Shown piece by piece: positions 45,347 to 54,656 of a stretch of DNA of 64,000 nt. The first letter of the stretch is position 1, and each line of letters opens with the position of its first letter. The stretch lies in IMG/VR virus record IMGVR_UViG_3300019776_000461, positions 20,703 through 84,702 of that record, one strand, 5' to 3'. A program made the position numbers and the translations under genes. The stretch is from a virus. The notes beneath the pieces are model-generated. The model worked only from the letters and a program-made list of their open reading frames with translations, searched no databases and was not told the DNA's origin.

Positions 45347-46648
45347 ATGAGTTATAGACCAAAATTAGTTTTTTGTGGACCAGTTACAACTATGAGTGGA
45401 TATGGATCTCATGCGAGAGATTTACTTTTATCACTTATAGAAATGGATAAGTTTGATGTTCAAGTAATATCAATAAATTGGGGAGAAACTCCAATGGATG
45501 CATTGGAATCCGATAATCCAGATATGAAAAAAATTAAAGACTTAATAATTCCAGGCTTACAATCACAGCCAGATATTTGGATGCAATGTACTATTCCAAA
45601 CGAATTTCAACCAGTTGGTAAATATAACATAGGAATTACTGCTGGTGTTGAAACCGATGCGTGTTCTCCTGAATGGGTTGATGGTTGCAATCGTATGAAC
45701 TTAATCATAGTTCCATCTAAACATGCTAAATGGGTATTTGAAAATACACAATATGATAAAATGGATAAACAAACAAATCAGAAAATAGGAACACTTAGTG
45801 TAACAGTACCAGTTGAGGTATTACACGAAGGCGTGAGAACTGATATATATGGAACAGATTTAGAGAAAGATTCTAATATAGTAGAAACATTAGATTCTAT
45901 TCCTAACGATTTCGTATATTTGTTTGTTGGACATTGGCTTAAAGGAGATTTCGGTCAAGATAGAAAAGATATTTCTGGACTAATTTATACTTTCTGTGAA
46001 ACATTTGGTGATACACCAAATCCACCAGCACTTCTTTTGAAATGTACAAGTGGAACATTTTCTATATCCGATAGAAGCAGAGTAATGGATAAAATAAATC
46101 TTATTAAAAAAATGAGTACAAAAAGAAATCTACCTGAAATTTATCTATTGCACGGTGAACTAACTGATAGTCAAATGAATTCTCTTTACAATCATAATAA
46201 AATAAAGGCTATGGTTTCATTTACAAAAGGTGAAGGATACGGAAGACCAATTGCAGAATTTATGGCATCTGGCAAACCTATTCTTGTTTCTGGTTGGAGT
46301 GGACACATGGACTTTATTAGTGAAAAGTTTCACATTCCATTAAAAGGTAAACTATTAGAGGTTCATCATAGTGCAGTTTGGGATACTATTATAAACAAAG
46401 GTACACGTTGGTTTACAGTAGATTATCAAAGTGCAGCAGAAACACTTGATAAAGTTCATAAAAACTATAACAAATATCTACAAAATTCTAAAATTGGAAT
46501 TCGTGAATTAAAAAGTATATGGTCATATACTTCCATGTGTAAAAAGTTTGAAGATATGTTAGATAAAAAACTTCCAAAGTTTGCAGAGAAAGTTACTCTT
46601 AGTTTACCTAAGCTAAGAAAAATTAGTAGTTCAGGAGAAACAAAATGA
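45347..46648 (+). CDS. Glycosyltransferase, GT-B fold (GT4-like)
   Basis: 433 residues. VFCGPVTTMSGYGSHARDLL at the start, NIGITAGVETDACSPEWVD and VLHEGVRTDIYG in the middle, and FTKGEGYGRPIAEFMASGKP (~293) as the donor-binding E-x7-E motif. This is a different subfamily from the gene before. Gap of 7 bases upstream; ATGA overlap downstream. Confidence 0.85.
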   Translation: MSYRPKLVFCGPVTTMSGYGSHARDLLLSLIEMDKFDVQVISINWGETPMDALESDNPDMKKIKDLIIPGLQSQPDIWMQCTIPNEFQPVGKYNIGITAGVETDACSPEWVDGCNRMNLIIVPSKHAKWVFENTQYDKMDKQTNQKIGTLSVTVPVEVLHEGVRTDIYGTDLEKDSNIVETLDSIPNDFVYLFVGHWLKGDFGQDRKDISGLIYTFCETFGDTPNPPALLLKCTSGTFSISDRSRVMDKINLIKKMSTKRNLPEIYLLHGELTDSQMNSLYNHNKIKAMVSFTKGEGYGRPIAEFMASGKPILVSGWSGHMDFISEKFHIPLKGKLLEVHHSAVWDTIINKGTRWFTVDYQSAAETLDKVHKNYNKYLQNSKIGIRELKSIWSYTSMCKKFEDMLDKKLPKFAEKVTLSLPKLRKISSSGETK

Positions 46649-47268
46649 TTTCGTACACTATAACTGCTTGTAACGAATACAATCAGTTAAACATTTTATT
46701 AAATTATTTAAACTCAAAGATTTCTAATAAAGATGAAATTGTTTTACAATTAGATAGTTTGTCTGTAACAGAAGCAGTACGAGACGTCGCAGATACTTAC
46801 AAACGTAAAATATCTAATCTAACAGTAATAGAATTCCCATTGAATAATGATTTTTCTGAGTTCAAGAATAATTTGAAAAAGTATTGTACTAAAGAATGGA
46901 TTTTTAATATTGATGCAGATGAAATTCCTGCTGAGATTTTAATGTTAGATATACATGAAATTCTAACAGAAAATAAAGAAGTGGATATGTTTTTAGTTCC
47001 AAGATGGAATACCGTTGAAGGTATAACTGAGGATCATATAAAAGAATGGCATTGGAACTATGATAAAGAAGGCAGAGTTAATTGGCCAGATTTGCAAACA
47101 AGAATTTATAAAAACAAAGAATCTATTGTTTGGAAAAACAAAGTACATGAGCGATTGATAGGTTTTACAACGTATGCTGTTCTACCTGAAGAAGTTGAGT
47201 ATTGTTTATTCCACCCAAAGACAATAGAACGTCAAGAAAAGCAAAATGAATTTTATACAACTATTTAA
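46645..47268 (+). CDS. Glycosyltransferase, GT-A fold (GT2-like)
   Basis: 207 residues. MISYTITACNEYNQLNILLN is a GT2-type opening, and EWIFNIDADEIP carries a D-x-D for metal and donor binding. It is short for the family, likely a minimal catalytic domain. The end HERLIGFTTYAVLPEEVEYC followed by LFHPKTIERQ resembles small LPS-type GT2 enzymes. Confidence 0.75.
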   Translation: MISYTITACNEYNQLNILLNYLNSKISNKDEIVLQLDSLSVTEAVRDVADTYKRKISNLTVIEFPLNNDFSEFKNNLKKYCTKEWIFNIDADEIPAEILMLDIHEILTENKEVDMFLVPRWNTVEGITEDHIKEWHWNYDKEGRVNWPDLQTRIYKNKESIVWKNKVHERLIGFTTYAVLPEEVEYCLFHPKTIERQEKQNEFYTTI

Positions 47269-47276
47269 CATGAATC

Positions 47277-48041
47277 ATGGATAATCTTTTAATCGGTGCA
47301 ATAAGTGGCAATTATAATGTAAGCGATATTAGTAAGTGGGTTGAAACATCAAACACTATATCAGCTAAAAGAATATTATTGTTATATAATAACAACCCAC
47401 ATTCAGAGTTAGTACCGTACTTAACAAAAAACGGGGTTGAAGTTATTTTACCAGAGCATAACATGTATGGTGAATTTACAATACAGTTTCCAACAAACAC
47501 AGGAACAATGGACATAAATTCATCCTATGACTTAGTTCATAATTTAAGGTTCTTTCATATATGGCAAATACTAAATGAAAGTGAATTTGATAAAGTTCTG
47601 ATTACAGATGTTAGAGATGTATATTTTAACAGAGACCCATTTGCAGATATACCAGCAAATAAGATACTTGCTTCAAGTGAAGTAATTAAATATAAAAATG
47701 AGGATTGGAATAAAAGACATTTGTTTGTAAATTTAGGAGGAATGGGTGTAGAAACATTATTAGATAAAGAAGTTTATAACGTTGGTGTATTCGGTGGTGC
47801 TGCACATTGTGTTAAAGATATATGTAGAGATATATATTTGATTTCAATTGGTAAACGATTGGTAGCAGACCAAACTTCTTTTAATTATTTAATACAAACT
47901 TCTTATAAAGACAATGTAATGTTTACAGACTTGAATGATAAATTCGCTGTACATTTACATGTTATAGCCAATGGGCTTGTAGAATTTGATTTGAATGATT
48001 TGAGTAATTATGCAATAGTGCATCAATACGATAGACTTTAA
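47277..48041 (+). CDS. Putative glycosyltransferase (GT-A, DVRD motif)
   Basis: 254 residues. KVLITDVRDVYFNRDPF has the acidic D-x-x-D/D-x-D strand of nucleotide-sugar transferases, followed by an ASSEVIKYKNEDWNK loop and VADQTSFNYLIQ, where 'DQ..fN' is the acceptor-side motif of families related to GT77/DUF sugar transferases. Family number uncertain. Confidence 0.65.
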   Translation: MDNLLIGAISGNYNVSDISKWVETSNTISAKRILLLYNNNPHSELVPYLTKNGVEVILPEHNMYGEFTIQFPTNTGTMDINSSYDLVHNLRFFHIWQILNESEFDKVLITDVRDVYFNRDPFADIPANKILASSEVIKYKNEDWNKRHLFVNLGGMGVETLLDKEVYNVGVFGGAAHCVKDICRDIYLISIGKRLVADQTSFNYLIQTSYKDNVMFTDLNDKFAVHLHVIANGLVEFDLNDLSNYAIVHQYDRL

Positions 48042-48108
48042 TTTGGGAGAGAGGGAATGTAAGTTAGAGGTTAGGGAATTTTAATTTTATAAAAGGGAGA
48101 GACTCAGG

Positions 48109-48780
48109 ATGTTAGAAGCAATAGTTAGGGTAAAGGAATTAGGGTTAGATTTTGACCATGCAGAACATAAAATTTTATATGATGCTGCAAAAGACATTGT
48201 TGGTGTAGATGGTATAGTGTGTGAAGTTGGATTAAGACAGGGTGGCGGAATGGGAATTATGATACTTGGTTGTATTGATACTGAAAATACTAACCGCCCA
48301 TTTATAGCGATTGACCCATACGGTAATTTGATGTACAATGCACAAGAGGGATTGAATGTTAGATATGACTACACAAACGATATGAAGTATGAAACATTGA
48401 TTGCTTTATGTAAAGTTTCTTTACAAAACAATCTTTACTTTGATTTAATATGTTTGGAAGACACAACTTTCTTTAGTAAATATGAAAGTGGTATTCCAAT
48501 TTATAATTTACATACAACAGTTGTAAATACTTACGCATTAGTTCATCTGGATGGTCCACATGCACTACAAGACGTTTTAATGGAAGTTGAGTTCTTTATG
48601 GATAGAATTGCAAATGATGGTTACATAGTTCTTGATGATGTTAAGTATTATGATTTATCAAAAATTGAACCATTACTTATAAATAACAGTTTCAAATTAG
48701 TAGCAAATGATGGTAAAAAAGCATCATACAAAAAGGTAAATAAAGATGAAATACTCAATAATAATACCGTATCGGAATAG
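48109..48780 (+). CDS. SAM-dependent O-methyltransferase-like (TylF/Mtase_24 type)
   Basis: 223 residues. IVCEVGLRQGGGMGIM is the glycine-rich SAM loop, FIAIDPYGN is the acid after strand 2, and LVHLDGPHALQDVLMEVEFF with GYIVLDDVKYYD is the HxDG..H..v..Di/DD pattern of TylF-like sugar O-methyltransferases. It probably caps or decorates a glycan made by the neighbours. Its last 35 bases overlap the next gene. The leader is unusually G-rich. Confidence 0.75.
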   Translation: MLEAIVRVKELGLDFDHAEHKILYDAAKDIVGVDGIVCEVGLRQGGGMGIMILGCIDTENTNRPFIAIDPYGNLMYNAQEGLNVRYDYTNDMKYETLIALCKVSLQNNLYFDLICLEDTTFFSKYESGIPIYNLHTTVVNTYALVHLDGPHALQDVLMEVEFFMDRIANDGYIVLDDVKYYDLSKIEPLLINNSFKLVANDGKKASYKKVNKDEILNNNTVSE

Positions 48781-49477
48781 AGAAGAACATTTAGAAATAC
48801 TATTACCTACACTTCAAGATTTTTTTAAGAATGAATCTTATGAAATTATTGTTTCAGAACAAAATAACAATGATAACTTCCAAATATCTTGTGTGCAAAA
48901 TATAGCATACAATTATGCGAAAGGTGACATAGTAATTTTTCATCAAGTCGATTATGTTCCATCAGCAGATGTTTCATATGATGTAATAGATTGTCCAGTA
49001 CTTCCTGCTAAAAAAGGAATATTTTTAGATAAAGATAACTCCACAACACGTGACTACTTAGACATACCAGGTGGATATAGAAACTGGCACGAAGAAATAG
49101 ATCCAAGGTTTTATGGTGGAGTTATTTGTATGAAGAGAGAACACTTTGAAGCAATAAATGGATTTAATCCTTTATACAAAGGATGGGGTAATGAAGATGA
49201 AGACTTGCGTGAAAGATTTGTTTGGGCTAATATTTCAGTTAAAAGAAATGAAGTTGGAACTTTCTATTGTCTTTATCATGAGGATAATGGTGATATGAGT
49301 AAGAAAAACGAAGATGGACAAAAAGACTTTTTTGAAGGTAGAAGATATTTTCACGAGAGGGCTTTTGAAGATAGACACATAGGTTACAAAAATTTAATAG
49401 CAGATGTGATTGAGGTTACAACTGATATTGAAAATGTTAGATGGATTAAGAGTACAAACTATAAAGTTATAAAATGA
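48746..49477 (+). CDS. Galactosyltransferase-like GT-A protein
   Basis: 243 residues. MKYSIIIPYRNREEHLEILL, then GGVICMKREHFEAINGFNPL and YKGWGNEDEDLRERF. The last block is the C-terminal motif of GT7/GT2-related galactosyl and N-acetylgalactosaminyl transferases (W..ED.dl..R). The start codon lies 35 bases inside the previous gene; a later start would remove the first catalytic strand. Confidence 0.82.
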   Translation: MKYSIIIPYRNREEHLEILLPTLQDFFKNESYEIIVSEQNNNDNFQISCVQNIAYNYAKGDIVIFHQVDYVPSADVSYDVIDCPVLPAKKGIFLDKDNSTTRDYLDIPGGYRNWHEEIDPRFYGGVICMKREHFEAINGFNPLYKGWGNEDEDLRERFVWANISVKRNEVGTFYCLYHEDNGDMSKKNEDGQKDFFEGRRYFHERAFEDRHIGYKNLIADVIEVTTDIENVRWIKSTNYKVIK

Positions 49478-50439
49478 AAAAATTAAATCTATATTCGTTT
49501 CATAGAGGTATTGCAAATCATAGATTTGACGCTCAAAATACATCTCACTTATTAGAAGAACTAAAAAAACGGTATGATGTAAAATGGTTTGATTTGAACG
49601 GTGATGATAAATTTGTATATAAAAATGACTGCGATGTTTTAATAAACCAAGGTTCAATACTAATATTTGAATTCGATGATACAAAAAAATTCAAAACATT
49701 TGATTTTGGTGACGCACCAACTACTACTATTGATTTATCTAAATCAAATAATTTCATTGGTGCAGCAATAGGTCAATACAACAAAGCACTATGGGACACA
49801 TTAGTAAAAGATGATTCAGTTAGAAAAGAAATAAAGCCAAGTGTTTATCCCGAATCATATTGGAATCTTGGGGTTGAGAATTTTAATAATATAAATGAAT
49901 ATAGAAATTCAATTGAATTAGATAAAAGATTATATTGGCGTGGTAGCGTTTATAAAAATATGTCAAATATTAATTATAACGATACACGATTAACAATAGA
50001 TTTTTTAAGAGATAAATTGGATAGTTTCCATTACGGTAATTACCCAATTCCATTTGAGAGTTATATTTCAGAGTCAATTGAATTTAAACTTGCTTTATGT
50101 TTTGGCGGAGGCGGTGGATGGTCTTGTGGAGATTTCTGCTTTAGAGATATAGAAATGTATGGATTAGGCATTCCAACCATAAGACCTACATACGTTGTAG
50201 AATCAGATGATCAATTATTACCTAATGTACATTATGTTGCTGTTGATTGTGAATTCGATGATGTTTTCAAATATAAAAATCAAGATATTTTAGCTGATAA
50301 GATTATTCAAAGATACCACGAAGTTATAGATGATGATAAGTTTTTAAATTATATACGTGATAATGCTAGAGAGTGGTATATGAGAAATGCATCTGGACCT
50401 AATATTACACATAAAATTATTAATACACTTGGATTGTAA
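49474..50439 (+). CDS. Glycosyltransferase-like, GT90/CAP10-type
   Basis: 321 residues. RLYWRGSVYKN, a Gly-rich loop FGGGGGWSCGD, and FCFRDIEMYGLGIPTIRPTY. The W-R-G and D..FR..E....G..P arrangement recalls CAP10/GT90 glucosyl or xylosyl transferases and some fucosyltransferases. It overlaps the previous gene by 4 bases (ATGA). Confidence 0.6.
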   Translation: MKKLNLYSFHRGIANHRFDAQNTSHLLEELKKRYDVKWFDLNGDDKFVYKNDCDVLINQGSILIFEFDDTKKFKTFDFGDAPTTTIDLSKSNNFIGAAIGQYNKALWDTLVKDDSVRKEIKPSVYPESYWNLGVENFNNINEYRNSIELDKRLYWRGSVYKNMSNINYNDTRLTIDFLRDKLDSFHYGNYPIPFESYISESIEFKLALCFGGGGGWSCGDFCFRDIEMYGLGIPTIRPTYVVESDDQLLPNVHYVAVDCEFDDVFKYKNQDILADKIIQRYHEVIDDDKFLNYIRDNAREWYMRNASGPNITHKIINTLGL

Positions 50440-50440
50440 T

Positions 50441-50818
50441 ATGCTAATTGAAGTTTCAAATGGTGAGATATTAGATAAGTTTTCTATTCTAAAGATAAAG
50501 CTTGCTAACATAACAGATTATGACAAAATTAAAAATGTAGAAAAAGAAATTGAAATAATAGAACCTATGTTCGATTCAATTTGCAAAGATTTGAAAATAA
50601 AAGACTTGTTTGAAATGCTCTTAGAAGTTAATAAAAAACTTTGGGGGATTGAAGATAATATCAGACAACACGAAAGAGAAAAAAACTTTGATGAAGAATT
50701 TATACAATTGGCAAGAAATGTTTATATTACAAACGATATACGCGCTACTATAAAAAAAGAAATCAATTTGTTATCAAACTCAAATATAGTTGAGGAAAAA
50801 TCTTATGAAAAATACTAA
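50441..50818 (+). CDS. DUF6165-like protein of glycan clusters
   Basis: 125 residues from the ATG at 50441, one base after the previous stop; the open frame extends upstream in the preceding gene. VSNGEILDKFSILKIKLANI with NVEKEIEIIEP matches the short helical DUF6165 family (VS.GE.iDK.tILeIK), which is often found beside glycosyltransferases. Its role is unknown, possibly as a small partner of the next gene. Confidence 0.65.
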   Translation: MLIEVSNGEILDKFSILKIKLANITDYDKIKNVEKEIEIIEPMFDSICKDLKIKDLFEMLLEVNKKLWGIEDNIRQHEREKNFDEEFIQLARNVYITNDIRATIKKEINLLSNSNIVEEKSYEKY

Positions 50819-51704
50819 GTGTCTTGTAGTTACACACGGATTCTTTGGGGATATTGCTTTTGCAAGTTCAATTGCAGAACAACTAAAATCTGAAAATCAA
50901 TTTAATCAAGTTGATTATCTTATTGGATTTCCACAAATGAAAAGTTTGTTGGAAAATAATCCTCATATTCATAGTGTATTTGTATCGAAAACTCCAACGC
51001 CTTTACCTGATGTAAGTTCAATTGATTTGGTATATGATAAGATTATAACCTTACCCGCTTTATCTTTCGTAGAACCACCAACAATAGAATTCCAAAAGTT
51101 TGCAGGAGTTAAAAATCCTAAATCAGAATACAGACTTTATACGAATGGTACATATGACTTACACGCAAAAGAAACATTGGATACTCAGTTTCGTAATGTT
51201 AATAATAAGAAAATAATAGCTGTATTAAAAACATGGGAAGAGAAAAGCTACTTGTTTACACAAGAGGAGTATGATAGAGGAATCGATGTTCCTAACTTAG
51301 GCTACGGTGGTAAACATAGAAATATAAATTATATTGTAGATAAGTTAAACGAGTTGTATAATATAATTTATGTTGGTTTTCCGATGCAAGTTTCACAACA
51401 TGATAGTGCAATTATAGAAGATGATTATATGGAATCTATTTTATATACCGCTTCAATTCTAAAAAACTGTGATGCATTTGTTGGAACTGAAGGTGGGTTG
51501 TGTAACATAGCAGCAGGAGTTGGTACAAAAACAATTATCACAGGTGATTTTGTTCATCAACTCTATGGTGCAAATGGTGTTATTAGAAAAATTAAAGAAC
51601 CAAAGTTGGGACCAAAGTATTACTTTCCCAATTCCAATCATGTAACTCTAAATCCATTTTTAACTGATGATGAAGTTTTCAATGAGATTGTAAATAATTT
51701 ATAA
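50805..51704 (+). CDS. Glycosyltransferase, GT9/heptosyltransferase-like
   Basis: 299 residues from the ATG at 50805 with GAGGA upstream. VVTHGFFGDIAFASSIAEQL is the N-terminal G-x-G-D/H loop of heptosyltransferases. KTWEEKSYLF and CDAFVGTEGGLCNIAAGVGT are the C-terminal donor-site blocks. In Gram-negative bacteria this family builds the LPS inner core. It overlaps the DUF6165-like gene by 14 bases. Confidence 0.75.
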   Translation: MKNTKCLVVTHGFFGDIAFASSIAEQLKSENQFNQVDYLIGFPQMKSLLENNPHIHSVFVSKTPTPLPDVSSIDLVYDKIITLPALSFVEPPTIEFQKFAGVKNPKSEYRLYTNGTYDLHAKETLDTQFRNVNNKKIIAVLKTWEEKSYLFTQEEYDRGIDVPNLGYGGKHRNINYIVDKLNELYNIIYVGFPMQVSQHDSAIIEDDYMESILYTASILKNCDAFVGTEGGLCNIAAGVGTKTIITGDFVHQLYGANGVIRKIKEPKLGPKYYFPNSNHVTLNPFLTDDEVFNEIVNNL

Positions 51705-51713
51705 GGATACTAT

Positions 51714-52445
51714 ATGAAAGAACTAAGCATATGCATGACCCATGTTAATAGAAAAAATCAATTGTTAAATACATTACAAAGTATTCAGGATCAACCAAAT
51801 GCAAAAGAGTTAACCGAAATTATTATAGTCGATGATGTTAGTGTAGAGCCATTATCGTATAAAGATATTGAAGATTTTGATTTAGATATAAAGTTAGTAA
51901 CAATACACACAAAAAATAAATGGTGGGTTAATCCTGTTGTTGCTTTCAATACTGCTTTTCACTTTATACACGGTAAGCGAACTATAATTCAAAATGCAGA
52001 ATGTTTGCATGGTACAGATATTATTCAATTTACTATTGATAATCTGAAGAAAAATCAGTATATTGCTATGAGTGCATTGAGTTTATCGAGAGATTCTTCA
52101 AGTAAAATAACAAGAAACATTAATTTAGAAGAGATTGATTTAAGTAATTCAGAATGGTATTGTCATTCTATTCACAGACCACAGCCATTTAATTTTTGTG
52201 CAGCACTTTTCACAGAAGATTTAAAACGTGTTGGTGGATTCGATAATAGATATGCAGAAGGAATGTGGTCAGATGATGATGCATTCATTGTGACGTTAGA
52301 AAGAAATGGTGTTGAAATAATTATTGAAGATTCACAGTTAGTGTTTCATCAATGGCATGAAGACCTTTGGCATAGTAGAACAGATATGCCAATGTTAGTA
52401 GCAAAAAATAGAGTTTTAATAGATGCATTAAAAGCAGGAGTTTAA
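51714..52445 (+). CDS. Glycosyltransferase, GT2-like
   Basis: 243 residues. ELSICMTHVNRKNQLLNTLQ, IIIVDDVSVEP, then FCAALFTEDLKRVGGFDNRY and MWSDDDAFIVTLERNGVE. The last two are the galactosyltransferase-C style motif (GGFD....w..DD...l.R). The usual inner D-x-D is not obvious (NAECLHG in its place), so the donor site may be altered. Confidence 0.78.
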   Translation: MKELSICMTHVNRKNQLLNTLQSIQDQPNAKELTEIIIVDDVSVEPLSYKDIEDFDLDIKLVTIHTKNKWWVNPVVAFNTAFHFIHGKRTIIQNAECLHGTDIIQFTIDNLKKNQYIAMSALSLSRDSSSKITRNINLEEIDLSNSEWYCHSIHRPQPFNFCAALFTEDLKRVGGFDNRYAEGMWSDDDAFIVTLERNGVEIIIEDSQLVFHQWHEDLWHSRTDMPMLVAKNRVLIDALKAGV

Positions 52446-52447
52446 GT

Positions 52448-52999
52448 ATGTCTTATACTGATTGGCAGGATATTGTTGAACCTACACTTAAAAACAAAAA
52501 CGAATTATCTATTTTAGAATTTGGTTTGGGCGATGGAACTAAATATCTGTTGGATAAATTCAAATACGTTTATTCATATGAACTTATTGATGAAAATGAT
52601 TATTCGTTAATTAATTGGTATAACCAAGCAGAAGAACGATTCAAATCGTATTCAAATTGGGGTAGTGAAGTTGTAATGTGGCAAGACATTGACTTCGTTG
52701 ATCCAGGACCTCTTTACACAGGAACAACACCACCAGTTTTACCAACTGGTTTATTATCACGCATAGATGAATTATTTTCCAAATACAAATTCAATGCTGT
52801 TTTAGTTGACGGTGGATTTCATGTAAGAGGAGATATTGCAAGTTATATATTAAATAAGTTTCCCGTAGAGTATGTTATAATACACGATACTAATGATAAT
52901 TTCTACGTCGATGGTTACCATAGAATTAACCTACCAGAAAATTATGAAACCGTAAAATATACAGAGGGAAATGGAACTTATGTTTTTGTTAAAAAGTAA
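52448..52999 (+). CDS. Class I SAM methyltransferase-like protein
   Basis: 183 residues. ILEFGLGDGTKYLL is motif I, SYELIDEN the following acid strand, and FNAVLVDGGFHVRGD and YVIIHDTND the later strands. It is small and probably acts on a sugar or small substrate of the surrounding cluster. 2 bases after the previous gene. Confidence 0.65.
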   Translation: MSYTDWQDIVEPTLKNKNELSILEFGLGDGTKYLLDKFKYVYSYELIDENDYSLINWYNQAEERFKSYSNWGSEVVMWQDIDFVDPGPLYTGTTPPVLPTGLLSRIDELFSKYKFNAVLVDGGFHVRGDIASYILNKFPVEYVIIHDTNDNFYVDGYHRINLPENYETVKYTEGNGTYVFVKK

Positions 53000-53014
53000 A
53001 ATGGAGATTATGTT

Positions 53015-53956
53015 ATGCGAATTTTAGTAACAGGTGTTTTGGGTACAGTTGGTTCTATACTAAAAAACAAACTTGTAGATAAGGGACACGAAGTATTTGG
53101 AATTGATTTACCGCACTCCGCTGGCGAACAAGGTTTTGTTCAATCAATGAGTTCTGAAAATCAAAGTTATTGTAGATGTGATATTGGAGATTATAGACAA
53201 ATACAACGTGTTATAGAAAACTTTGGTCCATTTGATTTGGTATATAATTGTGCAGCAGAATTTGGTAGATGGAATGGTGAAGATTATTATGAACAACTTT
53301 GGAGAACCAATGCAATCGGTTTGAAAAACATAATACGTTTGCAAGAAGAACATTCTTTCAAGTTAGTTCATTTCTCAAGTTCAGAGGTGTATGGTGACTA
53401 TGAAGGTGTTATGTCAGAAGATGTAATGGACAAAATAGAAATAAAACAAATGAATGATTATGCTATTTCAAAATGGGCAAATGAAATGCAAATTAGAAAC
53501 TCACGTATAATGGAAGGTACACAAACTGTTATTGTTAGATTATTTAACACATACGGTCCAGGAGAATTTTATCATCCGTATCGTTCTGTTAATTGTAAGT
53601 TTTGTTATCATGCATTAAATAACTTACCAATAACGGTTTACACTGGTCACCATCGTTCGAGTACATACATTGATGACGCAGTTTCTGCAATAGCAAACAT
53701 TTCAGATAATTTTATCGATGGAAGAGTTTACAATATTGGAAGTAATGAATATCATAGTATAGAAGATTTAGCAAATATAATTTGGGATTATGTTGGTGCT
53801 GATAAGAATTTAATAACTTACAAAAGTTCTGAAGTTCTTACAACTAAAACAAAAACTCCAGATATTAGTTTATCAGTAAATGAATTAGGTTATACTTCTA
53901 CGTTCTCTTTGAAGGACGGTGTTCACAAAACTATTGATTGGATGAAATCAGTTTAA
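53015..53956 (+). CDS. NAD-dependent epimerase/dehydratase (extended SDR)
   Basis: 313 residues. Rossmann start MRILVTGVLGTVGSIL (G-x2-G-x2-G), HFSSSEVYGDYEG (catalytic Ser/Thr region), YAISKWANEM (Y-x3-K, ~148), RLFNTYGPGEFYHPYRS. It would interconvert a nucleotide sugar, such as UDP-Glc/Gal-type or dTDP-hexose. It is the only sugar-nucleotide enzyme recognised in the cluster. GGAG precedes the ATG. Confidence 0.9.
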   Translation: MRILVTGVLGTVGSILKNKLVDKGHEVFGIDLPHSAGEQGFVQSMSSENQSYCRCDIGDYRQIQRVIENFGPFDLVYNCAAEFGRWNGEDYYEQLWRTNAIGLKNIIRLQEEHSFKLVHFSSSEVYGDYEGVMSEDVMDKIEIKQMNDYAISKWANEMQIRNSRIMEGTQTVIVRLFNTYGPGEFYHPYRSVNCKFCYHALNNLPITVYTGHHRSSTYIDDAVSAIANISDNFIDGRVYNIGSNEYHSIEDLANIIWDYVGADKNLITYKSSEVLTTKTKTPDISLSVNELGYTSTFSLKDGVHKTIDWMKSV

Positions 53957-53957
53957 T

Positions 53958-54656
53958 ATGAAAATCATTTATAGAATATCGGATGCTGGTTACAACAAAG
54001 TAAAACCACCATATATTAACAATGAGAATTGTTTGAAGAATGCAGTAAGAGTTTTTGGTAAAGAAAACTTTCATGTGATTGCAGATAATGTTTCTGAAGA
54101 AACAAAGCGTATTATTTTGGATTGTGAAATTGAAGATAAACAAATTGATTATGTTTCTGTTGGACATGGTGCAGGAACTTTTAATTTGGCATTGAATTGG
54201 GCATTGAAACAGAATGATAGTGAAATTGTTTACTTCTTAGAGAATGACTATTTACATAAATCAGAATCGGAAAACGTATTGGTTGAAGGAATAAATTTGG
54301 GCGGTGACTATGTTAGTTTATACGATCACCCAGATAAGTATATTCCAGCAAGTCGTGGTGGTAATCCATACATAGAAGATGATGGTGGAGAAGTAACAAA
54401 AGTTTATTTGTCAAACTCATGCCATTGGAAACTAACAAACAGTACTACAATGACATTTGCTTCCAAAGTTAGTACACTAAAAGAAGATGAAGTAGTTCTT
54501 CGTAAATGGACAAACATGGGCAATTATCCAAGAGACTTTGATATGTTCCTGGAACTTAGAGAAAAAGGAAAATCATTAATGACTTCAATTCCTGGTTATT
54601 CAACTCACGGTGAAACTGCTTGGTTATCGCCACTTACTGATTGGGGTAACTTATGA
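53958..54656 (+). CDS. Putative glycosyltransferase, GT-A like
   Basis: 232 residues. IIYRISDAGYNKVKPPYI at the start, IVYFLENDYLHKSES (END as donor/metal strand) and SCHWKLTNSTTMTFASKVS, ending GYSTHGETAWLSPL. The layout fits a GT2-related sugar transferase with an E-N-D in place of D-x-D. One base after the epimerase, ATGA overlap with the next gene. Confidence 0.6.
   Translation: MKIIYRISDAGYNKVKPPYINNENCLKNAVRVFGKENFHVIADNVSEETKRIILDCEIEDKQIDYVSVGHGAGTFNLALNWALKQNDSEIVYFLENDYLHKSESENVLVEGINLGGDYVSLYDHPDKYIPASRGGNPYIEDDGGEVTKVYLSNSCHWKLTNSTTMTFASKVSTLKEDEVVLRKWTNMGNYPRDFDMFLELREKGKSLMTSIPGYSTHGETAWLSPLTDWGNL

Noticed and set aside
45914-45921. TATATTTG inside a glycosyltransferase gene
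   Set aside because: It lies in coding sequence with no TTTG at the right distance; similar chance copies occur near 33002 and 34796.
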